Part shown: in pieces, positions 54,620-63,218 of the stretch | How positions within the stretch are numbered: the stretch's first letter is position 1 | Layout: each line of letters opens with the position of its first letter | Assembly: GCF_014288115.1 (NCBI RefSeq) | Contig: NZ_JACOOK010000001.1 | Coordinates: forward strand, 682,001-746,000 | DNA from: Alistipes_A hominis | GTDB lineage: Bacteria; Bacteroidota; Bacteroidia; Bacteroidales; Rikenellaceae | Direction: 5' to 3' | DNA length: 64,000 bases | Program-made: the position numbers and the translations under genes | The notes under the pieces: model-generated | Seen by the model: the letters and a program-made list of their open reading frames with translations, nothing else | Databases searched by the model: none | What the model was told of the DNA's origin: nothing

Positions 54620-55459
54620 CTATTGGTGATATTGACTTACATCCTGATAAACGGACAATGACTGATTTGCAAAATATTCTTTAAGATCAGAATGGTTATT
54701 AAACCATTCATTAATATCACGTTCTGCTTTCGAGGATCGAATACGGGCACAATTTGTACGTACGACTTTGACTGGATTACCGGCCAAAACGATATATTTT
54801 TCCCCTCGAGTTAACGATGTATAGTCTTTATTAAGAAAACTTTTGGATGCAATAATCACTTCATTTGGAGTTTTGGTACCTTTCATTATGGTCGAGGAAT
54901 TACCAATCCAGTTATATGATCCGATTACAATCGGGGCGCTTTTTTTCGGAACGATATGATTGACGAGGTCTATGGTATAGTGATAGTTCGTATCCATAAA
55001 ACAACACCCGAAGGGGATACCGCAATAATCCCCGATCGTTATCGATTCTTCACAATATATTTTTGTGTCATTCCCAAACCATATGTTTCGTCCAATATTT
55101 ACCACTCCCCTACCTGTTATCCTGATGGCATAGTCAAAATCGAACCTGCAAGGCCCGTTAAATATCAATTCAGTGCCGGACTCAAGCAGTATCATAGCTC
55201 CCCGTCTGGGAGCGGAAAAAGATCCAAGTTGACAACCGAACCTTACCATTCCCTTTTTAATGACACCGCGAATTTTAATTTTCCCTGATAAACAATATAA
55301 TTTCACCGGACCGTATATCCAGATAGGCAATCGGATTGCCTGACTGAACGGAAGAGTTCTAAAATTGATATACAAAGTTTTGAACCACCGGATACGCGTA
55401 CGGGAAAAGAATTTTTCCATGCGCCATAAAATGCCGTTAACAAGACGGGCTGCATTCAT
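54620..55459 (-). CDS. Left-handed beta-helix acyltransferase
   Basis: A 279-residue protein with hexapeptide-like repeats between about 90 and 225 (for example GRNIWFGNDTKIYCEESITIGDYCGI and IVIGSYNWIGNSSTIMKGT), and AGNPVKVV near 228-235 in the position of the cofactor loop. The region FMDTNYHYTID resembles the catalytic histidine loop of sugar O-acetyltransferases. The N-terminal 60 residues are basic and hydrophobic. The gene is one of the most AT-rich of the window, suggesting horizontal origin. The start overlaps the flippase stop by 4 nt. Confidence 0.75.
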   Translation of the reverse strand: MNAARLVNGILWRMEKFFSRTRIRWFKTLYINFRTLPFSQAIRLPIWIYGPVKLYCLSGKIKIRGVIKKGMVRFGCQLGSFSAPRRGAMILLESGTELIFNGPCRFDFDYAIRITGRGVVNIGRNIWFGNDTKIYCEESITIGDYCGIPFGCCFMDTNYHYTIDLVNHIVPKKSAPIVIGSYNWIGNSSTIMKGTKTPNEVIIASKSFLNKDYTSLTRGEKYIVLAGNPVKVVRTNCARIRSSKAERDINEWFNNHSDLKEYFANQSLSVYQDVSQYHQ

Positions 55460-56994
55460 CGTTTGACCAATTTAAATTGTGCGGTGATATTGTGCATGAT
55501 ATTTTTAAACCGGCTTTTTTCTTCGTTTTCGATTCCGCAAAACCAACCCGTTATCAAAAAAGTACAGGTACAGAGCATCGACGTGACGACCAATCTCAAA
55601 AATCCGGTATGCATATAAAAAATAGCTACGATGCCGGCCAGAACCGTCGCCCCCGTAACGATCGTAATCGGAACGATAACCCGTCGGACGAATTTGCGCA
55701 CGGATATCCCGACAATACGGTTCGCCAAGTAGATCCGCACCCACATACAGATGAGTTCTTCGCCGACGACGACCCATAATACGCTGTAAGCGGACATCCC
55801 GGCCTTAAGCAAAAAATAACCTACCGGCAAATTCAGAAAATGCAAACTTCCCATCCAAATATACATCCATTTAATGTTGCCGGTAGCGTCGATGGCAGTT
55901 CCCAAGCCGCATGTAATCATAAACAGCAAAGTGGACAGCAATACCAACCGACAGAAACCGACCGTGTACTCAGGCGGGTTTCCGAGCCACAAGTGGAGAA
56001 CGTAAGGCATTTCTATAATCAGCGGAATGGAAAACAAGGCGCAGAGAAAAAACATGTAACGACATGCGACAAGCGATAATTTCTTTACCCTGATCCGATC
56101 CTGAGCCCCTTCGCTTTTGATGATCTGCGGTCTGATGGATTGCAGAATGGCCGTAGCAAAAAACTGCATCAACCCGTTGACCTGATTGGCAATTCCGTAC
56201 GCAGCATTCACGACCACTCCGAAAAACACATTCAATATCATCGGGATTCCCTGCCCCCGCCCCATACTGCCGACCGATGCAAAAGTATACCAGCCGGCAA
56301 ACGAAGTCAACTCGCGCAACAGCGTTCTGTCGTTCAATGATTGAAATACGATACGAGTTTCGGGGTATTTCATCCTACAGATAATCATTTTCAACAATAG
56401 CGAAATGATCATGACGGCAACGATGATGGCAGAGTACATGATCAGCCTGTTGCCCGGATATGTCAATAGATATACCGCTCCCAGCAATTTGAGAACGGTT
56501 TCCGCAATTTCGATCAGAGATAACAACAGCATGTTCTCCCGGCTGATGAGAACGGCTATATACGGAACGGCTACGATGGAAAAAAAAACGCTACAACTCA
56601 GTAAATGCAATATAGACAGCGTATTGCTTATTTTATCCGGCGCGATTGTCAGGACATGTTTAATCCCGTATATGCCGACAGTCTCTATTAATAAAATAAC
56701 ACATACGCCGATGCCGATATGGAGAATTAAACTATAGTAAAATATTTTTTTAAGATGCCGAACATCCTGTTTTCCCAAAGAAAAAGATAAAAAACGTTGA
56801 GTAGACGCCGCCAATGAAGTATTTAAAAACGCCAGCATAGACACTACGCCTGCCACCAGATTATAAATACCATAATCTTCTACTCCTAACGCCTTAAGAA
56901 CCAAACGGGTCGAAATCAACCCCACTAAAATGGAAACAACCATTTTAGCGTATAAAATAGCTGTATTTAAAATGACTCTATTGCCAGGCTGCAT
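55456..56994 (-). CDS. Polysaccharide repeat-unit flippase, Wzx/MATE-like
   Basis: A 512-residue membrane protein with about fourteen hydrophobic segments and the MVF/MOP opening (VGLISTRLVLKALGVEDYGIYNLVAG near 29-54). It should flip lipid-linked repeat units across the inner membrane for the EpsG-type polymerase. ATG 56994 is chosen; an upstream in-frame TTG would add seven residues. It is the first structural gene after the antiterminator, 150 nt downstream. Confidence 0.88.
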   Translation of the reverse strand: MQPGNRVILNTAILYAKMVVSILVGLISTRLVLKALGVEDYGIYNLVAGVVSMLAFLNTSLAASTQRFLSFSLGKQDVRHLKKIFYYSLILHIGIGVCVILLIETVGIYGIKHVLTIAPDKISNTLSILHLLSCSVFFSIVAVPYIAVLISRENMLLLSLIEIAETVLKLLGAVYLLTYPGNRLIMYSAIIVAVMIISLLLKMIICRMKYPETRIVFQSLNDRTLLRELTSFAGWYTFASVGSMGRGQGIPMILNVFFGVVVNAAYGIANQVNGLMQFFATAILQSIRPQIIKSEGAQDRIRVKKLSLVACRYMFFLCALFSIPLIIEMPYVLHLWLGNPPEYTVGFCRLVLLSTLLFMITCGLGTAIDATGNIKWMYIWMGSLHFLNLPVGYFLLKAGMSAYSVLWVVVGEELICMWVRIYLANRIVGISVRKFVRRVIVPITIVTGATVLAGIVAIFYMHTGFLRLVVTSMLCTCTFLITGWFCGIENEEKSRFKNIMHNITAQFKLVKR

Positions 56995-57144
56995 CCGTAA
57001 AACGTATTTTACCAAAAAGAGAGAAGTTCTCCGCCGAATTCTTATTCAGGCCGGAAGGTTCTTTTGTGCGGTTAAAACAATGGTTCCGCACCTGTGATGC
57101 GATGAGTGAACACGATAAAATATACGGCAAAAGGCGATCCGGCG

Positions 57145-57675
57145 TTAGATCTTTTCTAAAAAACACCCCGGAATATAGGAGGTGGCAACGGCTACGATGC
57201 CCTCTATCGAGACCACCAGCCGCCTGTTCCCTTTGATTCTCCGGATATAACCTTCCGCGCCCTTGAAGATGCCTTCGGTTACGCGTACCCGGTCGCCGGT
57301 ATGATAAACCGTATCTTCGCCGCCGAAATACTCCAGTTCCCGATCGCCCGAAGAGGTCACCAACCTAAAGATATTCATTTCGCGTTCCGGAATCGCGGCA
57401 GGGCGCTTCGTATCCCGGTCGCAGTATACGATAATGCGGTTATTCAACTGCCGCTGCAATCCGATCGCGGCATGTTCCGTCGCGCGAACGAACATCAGGG
57501 AAGAAACGGCCGGTTTGCGGCAGATTTTTTTCTCTCCGCGCCACATCATCTCGACCGTTTTGAGGGGGATATAACTTTCGAAAGCCTTATCTTTCAGATA
57601 AGCTTCGATCTCGAATACTTTATTGTAGAAAACTTTGAGCGCGTACCAATGCTCCGAAGCGGTTTCGCTTGTCAT
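57145..57675 (-). CDS. upxY: UpxY-type transcription antiterminator (NusG family)
   Basis: UpxY proteins are NusG paralogues that let RNA polymerase read through the leader of their own Bacteroidota capsule operon. The 176-residue protein has the NGN domain (about 9-105: HWYALKVFYNK, ESYIPLK, SSLMFVRA) and a C-terminal KOW segment (about 123-150: GDRVRVTEGIFKGAEGYIRR). ATG 57675 is used; GTG 57684 is an alternative. It is the promoter-proximal gene of the polysaccharide locus, as expected. No UpxZ partner gene is present next to it. Confidence 0.9.
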   Translation of the reverse strand: MTSETASEHWYALKVFYNKVFEIEAYLKDKAFESYIPLKTVEMMWRGEKKICRKPAVSSLMFVRATEHAAIGLQRQLNNRIIVYCDRDTKRPAAIPEREMNIFRLVTSSGDRELEYFGGEDTVYHTGDRVRVTEGIFKGAEGYIRRIKGNRRLVVSIEGIVAVATSYIPGCFLEKI

Positions 57676-57864
57676 CCGTTTCACAAAAGGACATTCCTTC
57701 CATTCCCCCGTGCCAGAAAATCGTCTTTACACGCAGTCAGATAAGTTTTGTCCGCTTAATATCGATTTGATATTCCGGAACGCGGCTCTGCGCCTGACCC
57801 AGGTGCGAATGCCGTAAACCCCGAAAAACCCGCTTTCAACGTACGAAACGGTATTTTATCAGCG

Positions 57865-57896
57865 CAAACATAACAATTATTCATGTAATGGCCAAA
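57865..57896 (-). promoter_or_regulatory. Promoter of the surface polysaccharide operon
   Basis: On the minus strand TTTG (57893-57896) and TATGTTTG (57865-57872) are separated by 20 nt. Transcription would start near 57858, giving an untranslated leader of about 180 nt before upxY. I see no flanking inverted repeats that would make it invertible. Confidence 0.65.
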
Positions 57897-58137
57897 CATT
57901 TTTATTGTCCGACGACTTTCGACGCGCGATTAATACTTTGATTTTCATCAAAATAAAGTCCGACATTCGAATGACAATAATTTTTGCCCATAAAACGCTG
58001 ACAGATAGGCAGCAAAACATCCCGGATTTTTTTGACAATATAGCCAATCAGAATATTCCCGATAAGACTTCAAAGAAAAAATAAAAGAACGGCGCCGAGC
58101 TGTCCTTTTTATTTAATCTAGGGTATAAAAATTATGC
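57897..58137. other. Gap between the capsule promoter and the glycosidase gene
   Basis: About 240 bases without a gene. It is AT-rich, and I find no repeat, RNA gene or convincing small frame. Confidence 0.5.
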
Positions 58138-58145
58138 TAACTTTA
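58138..58145 (+). promoter_or_regulatory. Possible -7 box for the beta-propeller glycosidase gene
   Basis: TAACTTTA matches TAnnTTTG in seven of eight positions. If used, transcription starts after the ATG at 58145, supporting the start at 58214. Confidence 0.35.
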
Positions 58146-58213
58146 TGGAACCGGAACACGGCTTGCCCCGTACCGCACTTGATAAACCGGCAAATCCATC
58201 CATATTACGACCT

Positions 58214-59293
58214 ATGAAACGACGTATCCCCGCCGGGCTGGCATTAGCGGCCGCCCTGTCGTTCCTGCAACCCGCGACGGCGCAGCAAAGCGTTCCGCAG
58301 GAAACGATGAAAAAAGTTTACGAAACGGTAAAGACGCCTTACAAATACGGACTCGTCCTGGTTCCGGAACGGGACGAAGACATGGTGGACTCCCCGACCG
58401 TGTTCCGTGAAAAAGGCAAGTGGTACATGACCTACGTGTTGTTCGACAGCACGGGGTACGAGACTTGGCTGGCCGAAAGCGACGACCTACTGAAATGGAA
58501 CACGCTCGGACCGATTCTGTCGTTTGCCGGGGGGAGCTGGGATTCGGCCCAGCGCGGAGGATACCTCGCGTTGCAGGATTACCGCTGGGGAGGCAGCTAC
58601 CGTGCCGGAAAATACGACGGCCGCTACTGGCTGTCCTACATCGGCGGATCCTCGCAGGGATACGAAGCCGGCATGTTGAACGTAGGCATGGCCCGCACCG
58701 GCGGAGAGATCGCTCGGCCTCACGAATGGGAAGGTTTCGACGCTCCGGTCATGACGCCCGCAGACCCGGACGCCGGATCGTGGGAGTGCTACACGCTGTA
58801 CAAAAGTTCGGTGATTCGGGCCCCGAAACGACTACTCGGAGCCCCGTTCGTCATGTATTACAATGCCAAGGGAAGCGCGGACGGCAAGGAAAGCATCGGG
58901 ATCGCGCTGTCGGACGACCTGAAAACCTGGCGGCGTTACTCCGACCGGCCGGTGCTGGAGCACCCCGAAGGGATCACCGGCGACGCGCAGATCCAGAAGA
59001 TGGGCGACCTGTACGTCATGTTCTACTTCGGCGCTTTCTGGAAAGGAAAACCGTATGCGGCTTTCAACCGTTTCGCCTGTTCGTACGATCTGGTCCACTG
59101 GACGGACTGGACGGGCGACGATCTGATCGTTCCGTCCGAACCTTACGACAACCTTTTCGCACACAAATCGTTCGTAGTGAAATATAAAGGAGTGGTATAC
59201 CATTTCTACTGCGCGGTCAACGGCCACGATCGGCGCGGCATTGCCGTAGCGACGTCGCGGGACATGGGCCGCAGCAGTCTGCAATTCCGTTAG
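58214..59293 (+). CDS. Secreted five-bladed beta-propeller glycosidase-like protein
   Basis: A 359-residue exported protein with a signal peptide ending near residue 24 (PATAQQ). The rest resembles GH43/GH32/GH130-type propellers: DEDMVDSPTVFREKGKWYMTY near 57-77 contains the first-blade acidic residue, then repeated blades with aromatic and glycine turns, and GDAQIQKMGDLYVMFYFG near 256-273. The family cannot be fixed among these groups from reading alone. ATG 58214 is preferred to ATG 58145, because the signal peptide starts there. It lies upstream of, and divergent to, the capsule operon and convergent with mltG. Confidence 0.7.
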   Translation: MKRRIPAGLALAAALSFLQPATAQQSVPQETMKKVYETVKTPYKYGLVLVPERDEDMVDSPTVFREKGKWYMTYVLFDSTGYETWLAESDDLLKWNTLGPILSFAGGSWDSAQRGGYLALQDYRWGGSYRAGKYDGRYWLSYIGGSSQGYEAGMLNVGMARTGGEIARPHEWEGFDAPVMTPADPDAGSWECYTLYKSSVIRAPKRLLGAPFVMYYNAKGSADGKESIGIALSDDLKTWRRYSDRPVLEHPEGITGDAQIQKMGDLYVMFYFGAFWKGKPYAAFNRFACSYDLVHWTDWTGDDLIVPSEPYDNLFAHKSFVVKYKGVVYHFYCAVNGHDRRGIAVATSRDMGRSSLQFR

Positions 59294-59326
59294 CCCCGCA
59301 CCGAAAGACGGAGGCCACGAAACGCG

Positions 59327-60352
59327 CTATTTGATTTTCAACCGGTTCAGCGCCCGAGCATAGGCCGCCGCGTTGCGGTTGTGATCGGCAAGGGTTTTCG
59401 CAAAATTATGGGCACCCGAAAGATCGTCCTTAGCGCAGAAGTAGAGATAGTCGTGATCGGCATAATCGAGCACGGCGTCAATCGCTGCGATCGACGGCAT
59501 ACAAATCGGCCCCGGCGGCAGGCCCGAATATTTATAGGTATTGTACGGGGAATCGACGTCCAGGTGAGCGTACAGGACGCGCTTGATCGAGAAGTCTCCG
59601 ACGGCGAACTTAACCGTCGGATCGGCCTGCAACGGCATGCCGCGTTTCAGCCGGTTGATGTAAACCCCCGCCACGACGGGCATTTCGTCCTTACGTTTGG
59701 TTTCTTCGTAAACGATCGAAGCGAGGGTCGTCGCCTCGTCGCGGGAAAGACCCGTGCGGGCGAGTTTCGCATCGCGGCTTTTCCAAAACCGGTCGGACTC
59801 TTTCTTCATTCGTCGAATAAAATCATCCGCCGAACTGTTCCAGTACATTTCGTAAGTATTCGGAATGAACATCCCGATGAAGGTCTGCGGAGCGTATCCG
59901 TATGCGCGGGCCATGGAATCGCTCAGCAGCGCCCGCGCAAGGGCCGCCGAATCGGTTTCCAGCCTCCGGCCGACGCTACCGGCCAACCGATCGAGCGTCC
60001 GGACATTGTTGAAAGTAACCCGCACCGGAGCCTGAAGTCCCTGTTTCAGTCGGTCGATCAGCGCAGCGTAGGTCATCCCCGCGTCGAGCTTATAACGTCC
60101 CGGACGCACGCCCTCGTCCAAACCGCGTATACGCGCTATCCGCACGAATTTGCGCACATTGCGCAACGCGCCGCTTCGCCGAAGCGAATCGGTCAGCCGG
60201 TCGAAATCGCTGCCGGTAGGAACCAACACGACCGCGTCGCGGGCCACCGCTCCGCCCCAAAAGTATTGCCATGCGGAATAACCACCGACACAAATCGTTA
60301 CCGCAAGCGTCGCAAACGCGGCTAGCAGGTAATACTTTCCTTTTCGCTTCAT
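59327..60352 (-). CDS. mltG: Endolytic murein transglycosylase
   Basis: MltG cleaves nascent peptidoglycan strands in the periplasm and is thought to set glycan chain length. The 341-residue protein has a short basic N-terminus, one membrane anchor (about 8-28), a LysM-like region, and the YceG catalytic domain with ASIVYEET near 212-219, which holds the family's catalytic glutamate, and GMPLQADPTVKFA, YNTYKYSGLPPGPI and HNFAKTLADHN motifs. ATG 60352 fits the family; the frame is open upstream across the SRP RNA gene. Confidence 0.92.
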   Translation of the reverse strand: MKRKGKYYLLAAFATLAVTICVGGYSAWQYFWGGAVARDAVVLVPTGSDFDRLTDSLRRSGALRNVRKFVRIARIRGLDEGVRPGRYKLDAGMTYAALIDRLKQGLQAPVRVTFNNVRTLDRLAGSVGRRLETDSAALARALLSDSMARAYGYAPQTFIGMFIPNTYEMYWNSSADDFIRRMKKESDRFWKSRDAKLARTGLSRDEATTLASIVYEETKRKDEMPVVAGVYINRLKRGMPLQADPTVKFAVGDFSIKRVLYAHLDVDSPYNTYKYSGLPPGPICMPSIAAIDAVLDYADHDYLYFCAKDDLSGAHNFAKTLADHNRNAAAYARALNRLKIK

Positions 60353-60365
60353 CCGGAAAAATATT

Positions 60366-60396
60366 TTTGCAAATATAGCGAAATTGTTTAATTTTG
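60366..60396 (+). promoter_or_regulatory. ffs: Promoter of the SRP RNA gene
   Basis: TTTG at 60366-60369 and TAATTTTG at 60389-60396 are 19 nt apart. On the opposite strand TATATTTG (60370-60377) can serve mltG, so divergent promoters overlap here. Confidence 0.7.
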
Positions 60397-60400
60397 TCCC

Positions 60401-60498
60401 TGGGTAAGTCTTATACGACCAGCTCCTGCTGAATCCCCCAGGGTCGGAAGACAGCAAGGGTAGGCGGTTGTAGCGGTGCGATATAAGTAGCTTACCCA
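60401..60498 (+). ncRNA. ffs: Signal recognition particle RNA, small bacterial type
   Basis: The ends TGGGTAAG and CTTACCCA pair, and CTTATA/TATAAG extends the stem. The apical part contains CCCCCAGGGTCGGAAGACAGCAA, matching the conserved Ffh-binding GGAAG...AGCA core in its Bacteroidota form. A T-run follows directly (60499-60507). It acts with Ffh in cotranslational membrane targeting. End positions are within a few bases. Confidence 0.9.
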
Positions 60499-60537
60499 TT
60501 TTTTATTTCGACCGTCACGACAAAACGACACAGGGTT

Positions 60538-61140
60538 ATGATCATCAAAATCTATCCGCAAAACCCGAATGAGAAATCCGTCGCGCAGGCGGCGGACATC
60601 CTCGCGCGCGACGGCGTGATCATCTATCCGACCGACAGCGTCTACGCGTTCGGCTGCTCGCTGAAAAGCACCAAGGCCATCGAGCGGATCCGCGCGATCA
60701 CCGGTAAAACGGGCCCCGACTTTTCGATCATCTGCCCCGACCTGAGCGTAGTCGCGGCATACGCCAAGGTGGACAACACGGTCTTCAAACTGCTGAAACG
60801 CAACCTGCCCGGCCCGTTTACCTTCATCCTCAACGCATCGGGAAAAATTCCGGACAAATTCCTGGAAAAGAAAAAAACGGTGGGGATACGTATTCCGGAT
60901 AACGGCATTCCGATCGCGCTGGTCGAAGCGCTGGGCAATCCGATGGTCACGGCCTCGGTCAAAGACAGCCGGGAAGAGGAGTACACGACCGACCCGTCGC
61001 TGATCTACGAGCGTTACGGAACACTGGTGGATGCGGTGATCGACGGCGGATACGGCAACCACGTCCCGACGACGGTGGTCGACTGCACCGACCCGGACGA
61101 CATCTCGATCCTGCGCGAAGGCATCGGCAACCTCGTTTAA
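60538..61140 (+). CDS. L-threonylcarbamoyladenylate synthase, Sua5/YrdC family
   Basis: It makes threonylcarbamoyl-AMP from threonine, bicarbonate and ATP, the donor for TsaD (encoded at 14801-15823). The 200-residue protein is a single YrdC domain with GVIIYPTDSVYAFGC near 26-40, KTGPDFSIIC and the basic pocket KKKTVGIRIP. It lacks the C-terminal Sua5 domain, so TsaC or TsaC2-type. It begins 39 nt after the SRP RNA. Confidence 0.9.
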   Translation: MIIKIYPQNPNEKSVAQAADILARDGVIIYPTDSVYAFGCSLKSTKAIERIRAITGKTGPDFSIICPDLSVVAAYAKVDNTVFKLLKRNLPGPFTFILNASGKIPDKFLEKKKTVGIRIPDNGIPIALVEALGNPMVTASVKDSREEEYTTDPSLIYERYGTLVDAVIDGGYGNHVPTTVVDCTDPDDISILREGIGNLV

Positions 61141-61164
61141 ACCGACAATCAGAAAATCGTTACG

Positions 61165-61743
61165 ATGGAAAAATCATTCAATAGCATTGCATGGAGGGAG
61201 GCGGCGACCGGCGGGTTCTACATGGGCCTGACCTATGCGATCCTTGCGATCGCCGGTCACCTGATGCGCTCGCATACGGGCGTCGCATCGCTGGCGGGCG
61301 CGCTGGGCTTCTTTTCGATCGCCGGATTTCTCTATTTCTATTCGAGCCGGATGGCGGCCCTGCGCGGAGCCGCCGGCTTTTCGTTCGGCCAAAGCATGGC
61401 CTTCGTCCTGCGGATGTCGCTGTTCGCCGGGATTCTCGGCGGACTGGGCATGTTCGTGCTTTACAAATGGATCGACCCGGAATTTTTCCGGCAACAGATG
61501 GACCTGGCGATCGCGACCTACGTGGAAAACGGATGGGACGAGAAAGCGGTCGAGTCGGCCGGTACGATCGCGGCGAGAATGATGGGGAACCCGCTCTTCG
61601 TCGTGTTCAGCGGCGTGGGTACGATGATTATTTACGGCGGACTGCTCGGCCTGATCGTATCGTTGTTCGTCAAACGCCACGGCGACCCGTTCGCCGGTGC
61701 GAACAACGGACAAAACGGCACGACGCCCCCGCAATCCGAATAA
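61165..61743 (+). CDS. DUF4199 membrane protein
   Basis: A 192-residue protein with four hydrophobic segments (about 14-34, 42-60, 77-102, 149-169) and a hydrophilic C-terminal tail ending in a Gly/Asn/Pro-rich stretch. The layout matches the DUF4199 family of Bacteroidota, commonly encoded directly before a GT2 of the polyprenyl-phosphate type, as here (13 nt spacing). Its function is unknown; the pairing suggests an envelope role. Confidence 0.75.
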   Translation: MEKSFNSIAWREAATGGFYMGLTYAILAIAGHLMRSHTGVASLAGALGFFSIAGFLYFYSSRMAALRGAAGFSFGQSMAFVLRMSLFAGILGGLGMFVLYKWIDPEFFRQQMDLAIATYVENGWDEKAVESAGTIAARMMGNPLFVVFSGVGTMIIYGGLLGLIVSLFVKRHGDPFAGANNGQNGTTPPQSE

Positions 61744-61756
61744 AAACAACAGCACG

Positions 61757-62740
61757 ATGTTAGAAAACAATCCGAACATCTCGATAGTCGTCCCGCTGTA
61801 CAACGAGGAGGAATCGTTGCCCGAATTGCTCGCATGGATCGAGCGGGTGATGGCGGAGAACCGCTTCTCGTACGAAGTCATCTTCGTGGACGACGGCAGC
61901 AACGACCGCTCGTGGGAAGTGATCCGCTCGCTGCACGACGCCAATCCGTGCGTCCGGGCCATCCGGTTCAGGCGCAATTACGGGAAATCGGCCGGACTCT
62001 ACTGCGGCTTCGAAGCGGCCCGGGGCGACGTCGTGATCACGATGGACGCCGATCTGCAGGACTCGCCGGACGAAATCCCGGAACTGTACCGGATGGTTAC
62101 CGAAGAGGGATACGACCTGGTCAGCGGATGGAAAAAGCGCCGGTTCGATCCGGTCGGGAAGACGCTGCCGAGTAAATTCTTCAACGGCACGGCGCGACTG
62201 GCTTCCGGAATCAAGCTGCACGACTTCAACTGCGGCCTGAAAGCCTACCGCAACCAGGTGGTCAAAAGCATCGAGGTTTACGGCGAAATGCACCGGTTCA
62301 TCCCGTTCCTGGCCAAGCAAGCCGGTTTCAAACGAATCGGCGAAAAGGTCGTGCATCACCGGGCCCGGAAGTACGGGGTGTCGAAATTCGGATGGGAACG
62401 GATGATCAAGGGATATCTCGACCTGATCACCGTCCTGTTCATGACCCGCTTCGGCAAAAGTCCGATGTACTTCTTCGGCGGATTGGGCACGCTGATGTTC
62501 CTGGTCGGCGGCGCGACGACCGTATGGGTCATCGCCGAAAAACTGTATAAACAGGCGCACCTGATTCCGGTGCGCGGCGCGACCGATCAACCGCTGTTCT
62601 ATATAGCGATGGGGGCCGTCGTCATCGGCGTACAACTGTTCCTGGCGGGTTTCATCGGGGAACTGATCAGCCGGAATTCCGGGGACAGGAACCGCTACCT
62701 GATCGATGAAAAACTTCAAAACAAATCCGTTTCACAATGA
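61757..62740 (+). CDS. Polyprenyl-phosphate glycosyltransferase-like GT2 (DPM1/GtrB type)
   Basis: A 327-residue protein with a cytoplasmic GT-A domain (about 1-230) and two C-terminal membrane helices (about 232-258 and 273-300). ISIVVPLYNEEESLPEL opens the domain; DDGSNDRSWE, MDADLQDSPDEIP with the metal-binding acidic motif, and FNCGLKAYR follow. This is the layout of enzymes charging undecaprenyl phosphate with a sugar for later transfer in the periplasm. It is translationally coupled to DUF4293 by a 4-nt overlap. Confidence 0.9.
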   Translation: MLENNPNISIVVPLYNEEESLPELLAWIERVMAENRFSYEVIFVDDGSNDRSWEVIRSLHDANPCVRAIRFRRNYGKSAGLYCGFEAARGDVVITMDADLQDSPDEIPELYRMVTEEGYDLVSGWKKRRFDPVGKTLPSKFFNGTARLASGIKLHDFNCGLKAYRNQVVKSIEVYGEMHRFIPFLAKQAGFKRIGEKVVHHRARKYGVSKFGWERMIKGYLDLITVLFMTRFGKSPMYFFGGLGTLMFLVGGATTVWVIAEKLYKQAHLIPVRGATDQPLFYIAMGAVVIGVQLFLAGFIGELISRNSGDRNRYLIDEKLQNKSVSQ

Positions 62741-63204
62741 TACAACGCATTCAAACCGTATACCTGCTCCTGTCGGCGCTGCTGCTGGGGCTGATGTTCT
62801 TCCTGCCGCTGGCCCATGCGATCGGCCCGGAAAACTCGGTTTTCCGGATCATGGTCTGGGGATACGACGACCCGACGGCCAGCAGCAGTCCGATCGTCAA
62901 CTCGCTGACTCTCGCAGCCACGACGCTGCTGGGCGCAACGATCGTGCTGGAGATAATCACCGTTTTCCGCTACAAAAAACGCAGGCTCCAAAAGCGCTTG
63001 TGCACGGCGCAAATCGTACTGTTGTTGCTGACGGCCGGCGTGACGGCGCTCTACCTGAAGTCGTTCGGCGAAGAAGGCTTCGGCCCCGTAGCGCTGTCGG
63101 TGACCGCGGCCTTTCCCCTCGTCGCTGCGATCCTGACCCTGCTCGCTCGCCGGGGAATCGTTAAAGACGACAAACTGGTACGATCCCTGGATCGCATCAG
63201 GTAA
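62737..63204 (+). CDS. DUF4293 membrane protein
   Basis: A 155-residue protein with four membrane segments (about 8-28, 52-75, 86-106, 118-137). The opening MIQRIQTVYLLL is diagnostic for the Bacteroidota DUF4293 family. The function is unknown. The start overlaps the preceding GT2 stop (ATGA). Confidence 0.82.
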   Translation: MIQRIQTVYLLLSALLLGLMFFLPLAHAIGPENSVFRIMVWGYDDPTASSSPIVNSLTLAATTLLGATIVLEIITVFRYKKRRLQKRLCTAQIVLLLLTAGVTALYLKSFGEEGFGPVALSVTAAFPLVAAILTLLARRGIVKDDKLVRSLDRIR

Positions 63205-63218
63205 TTCATTTGACCACT

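Noticed and set aside
56978..57166. 62-codon minus-strand frame between upxY and wzx
   Set aside because: It overlaps the ends of both genes and has no motif; the gap looks like an intercistronic leader.
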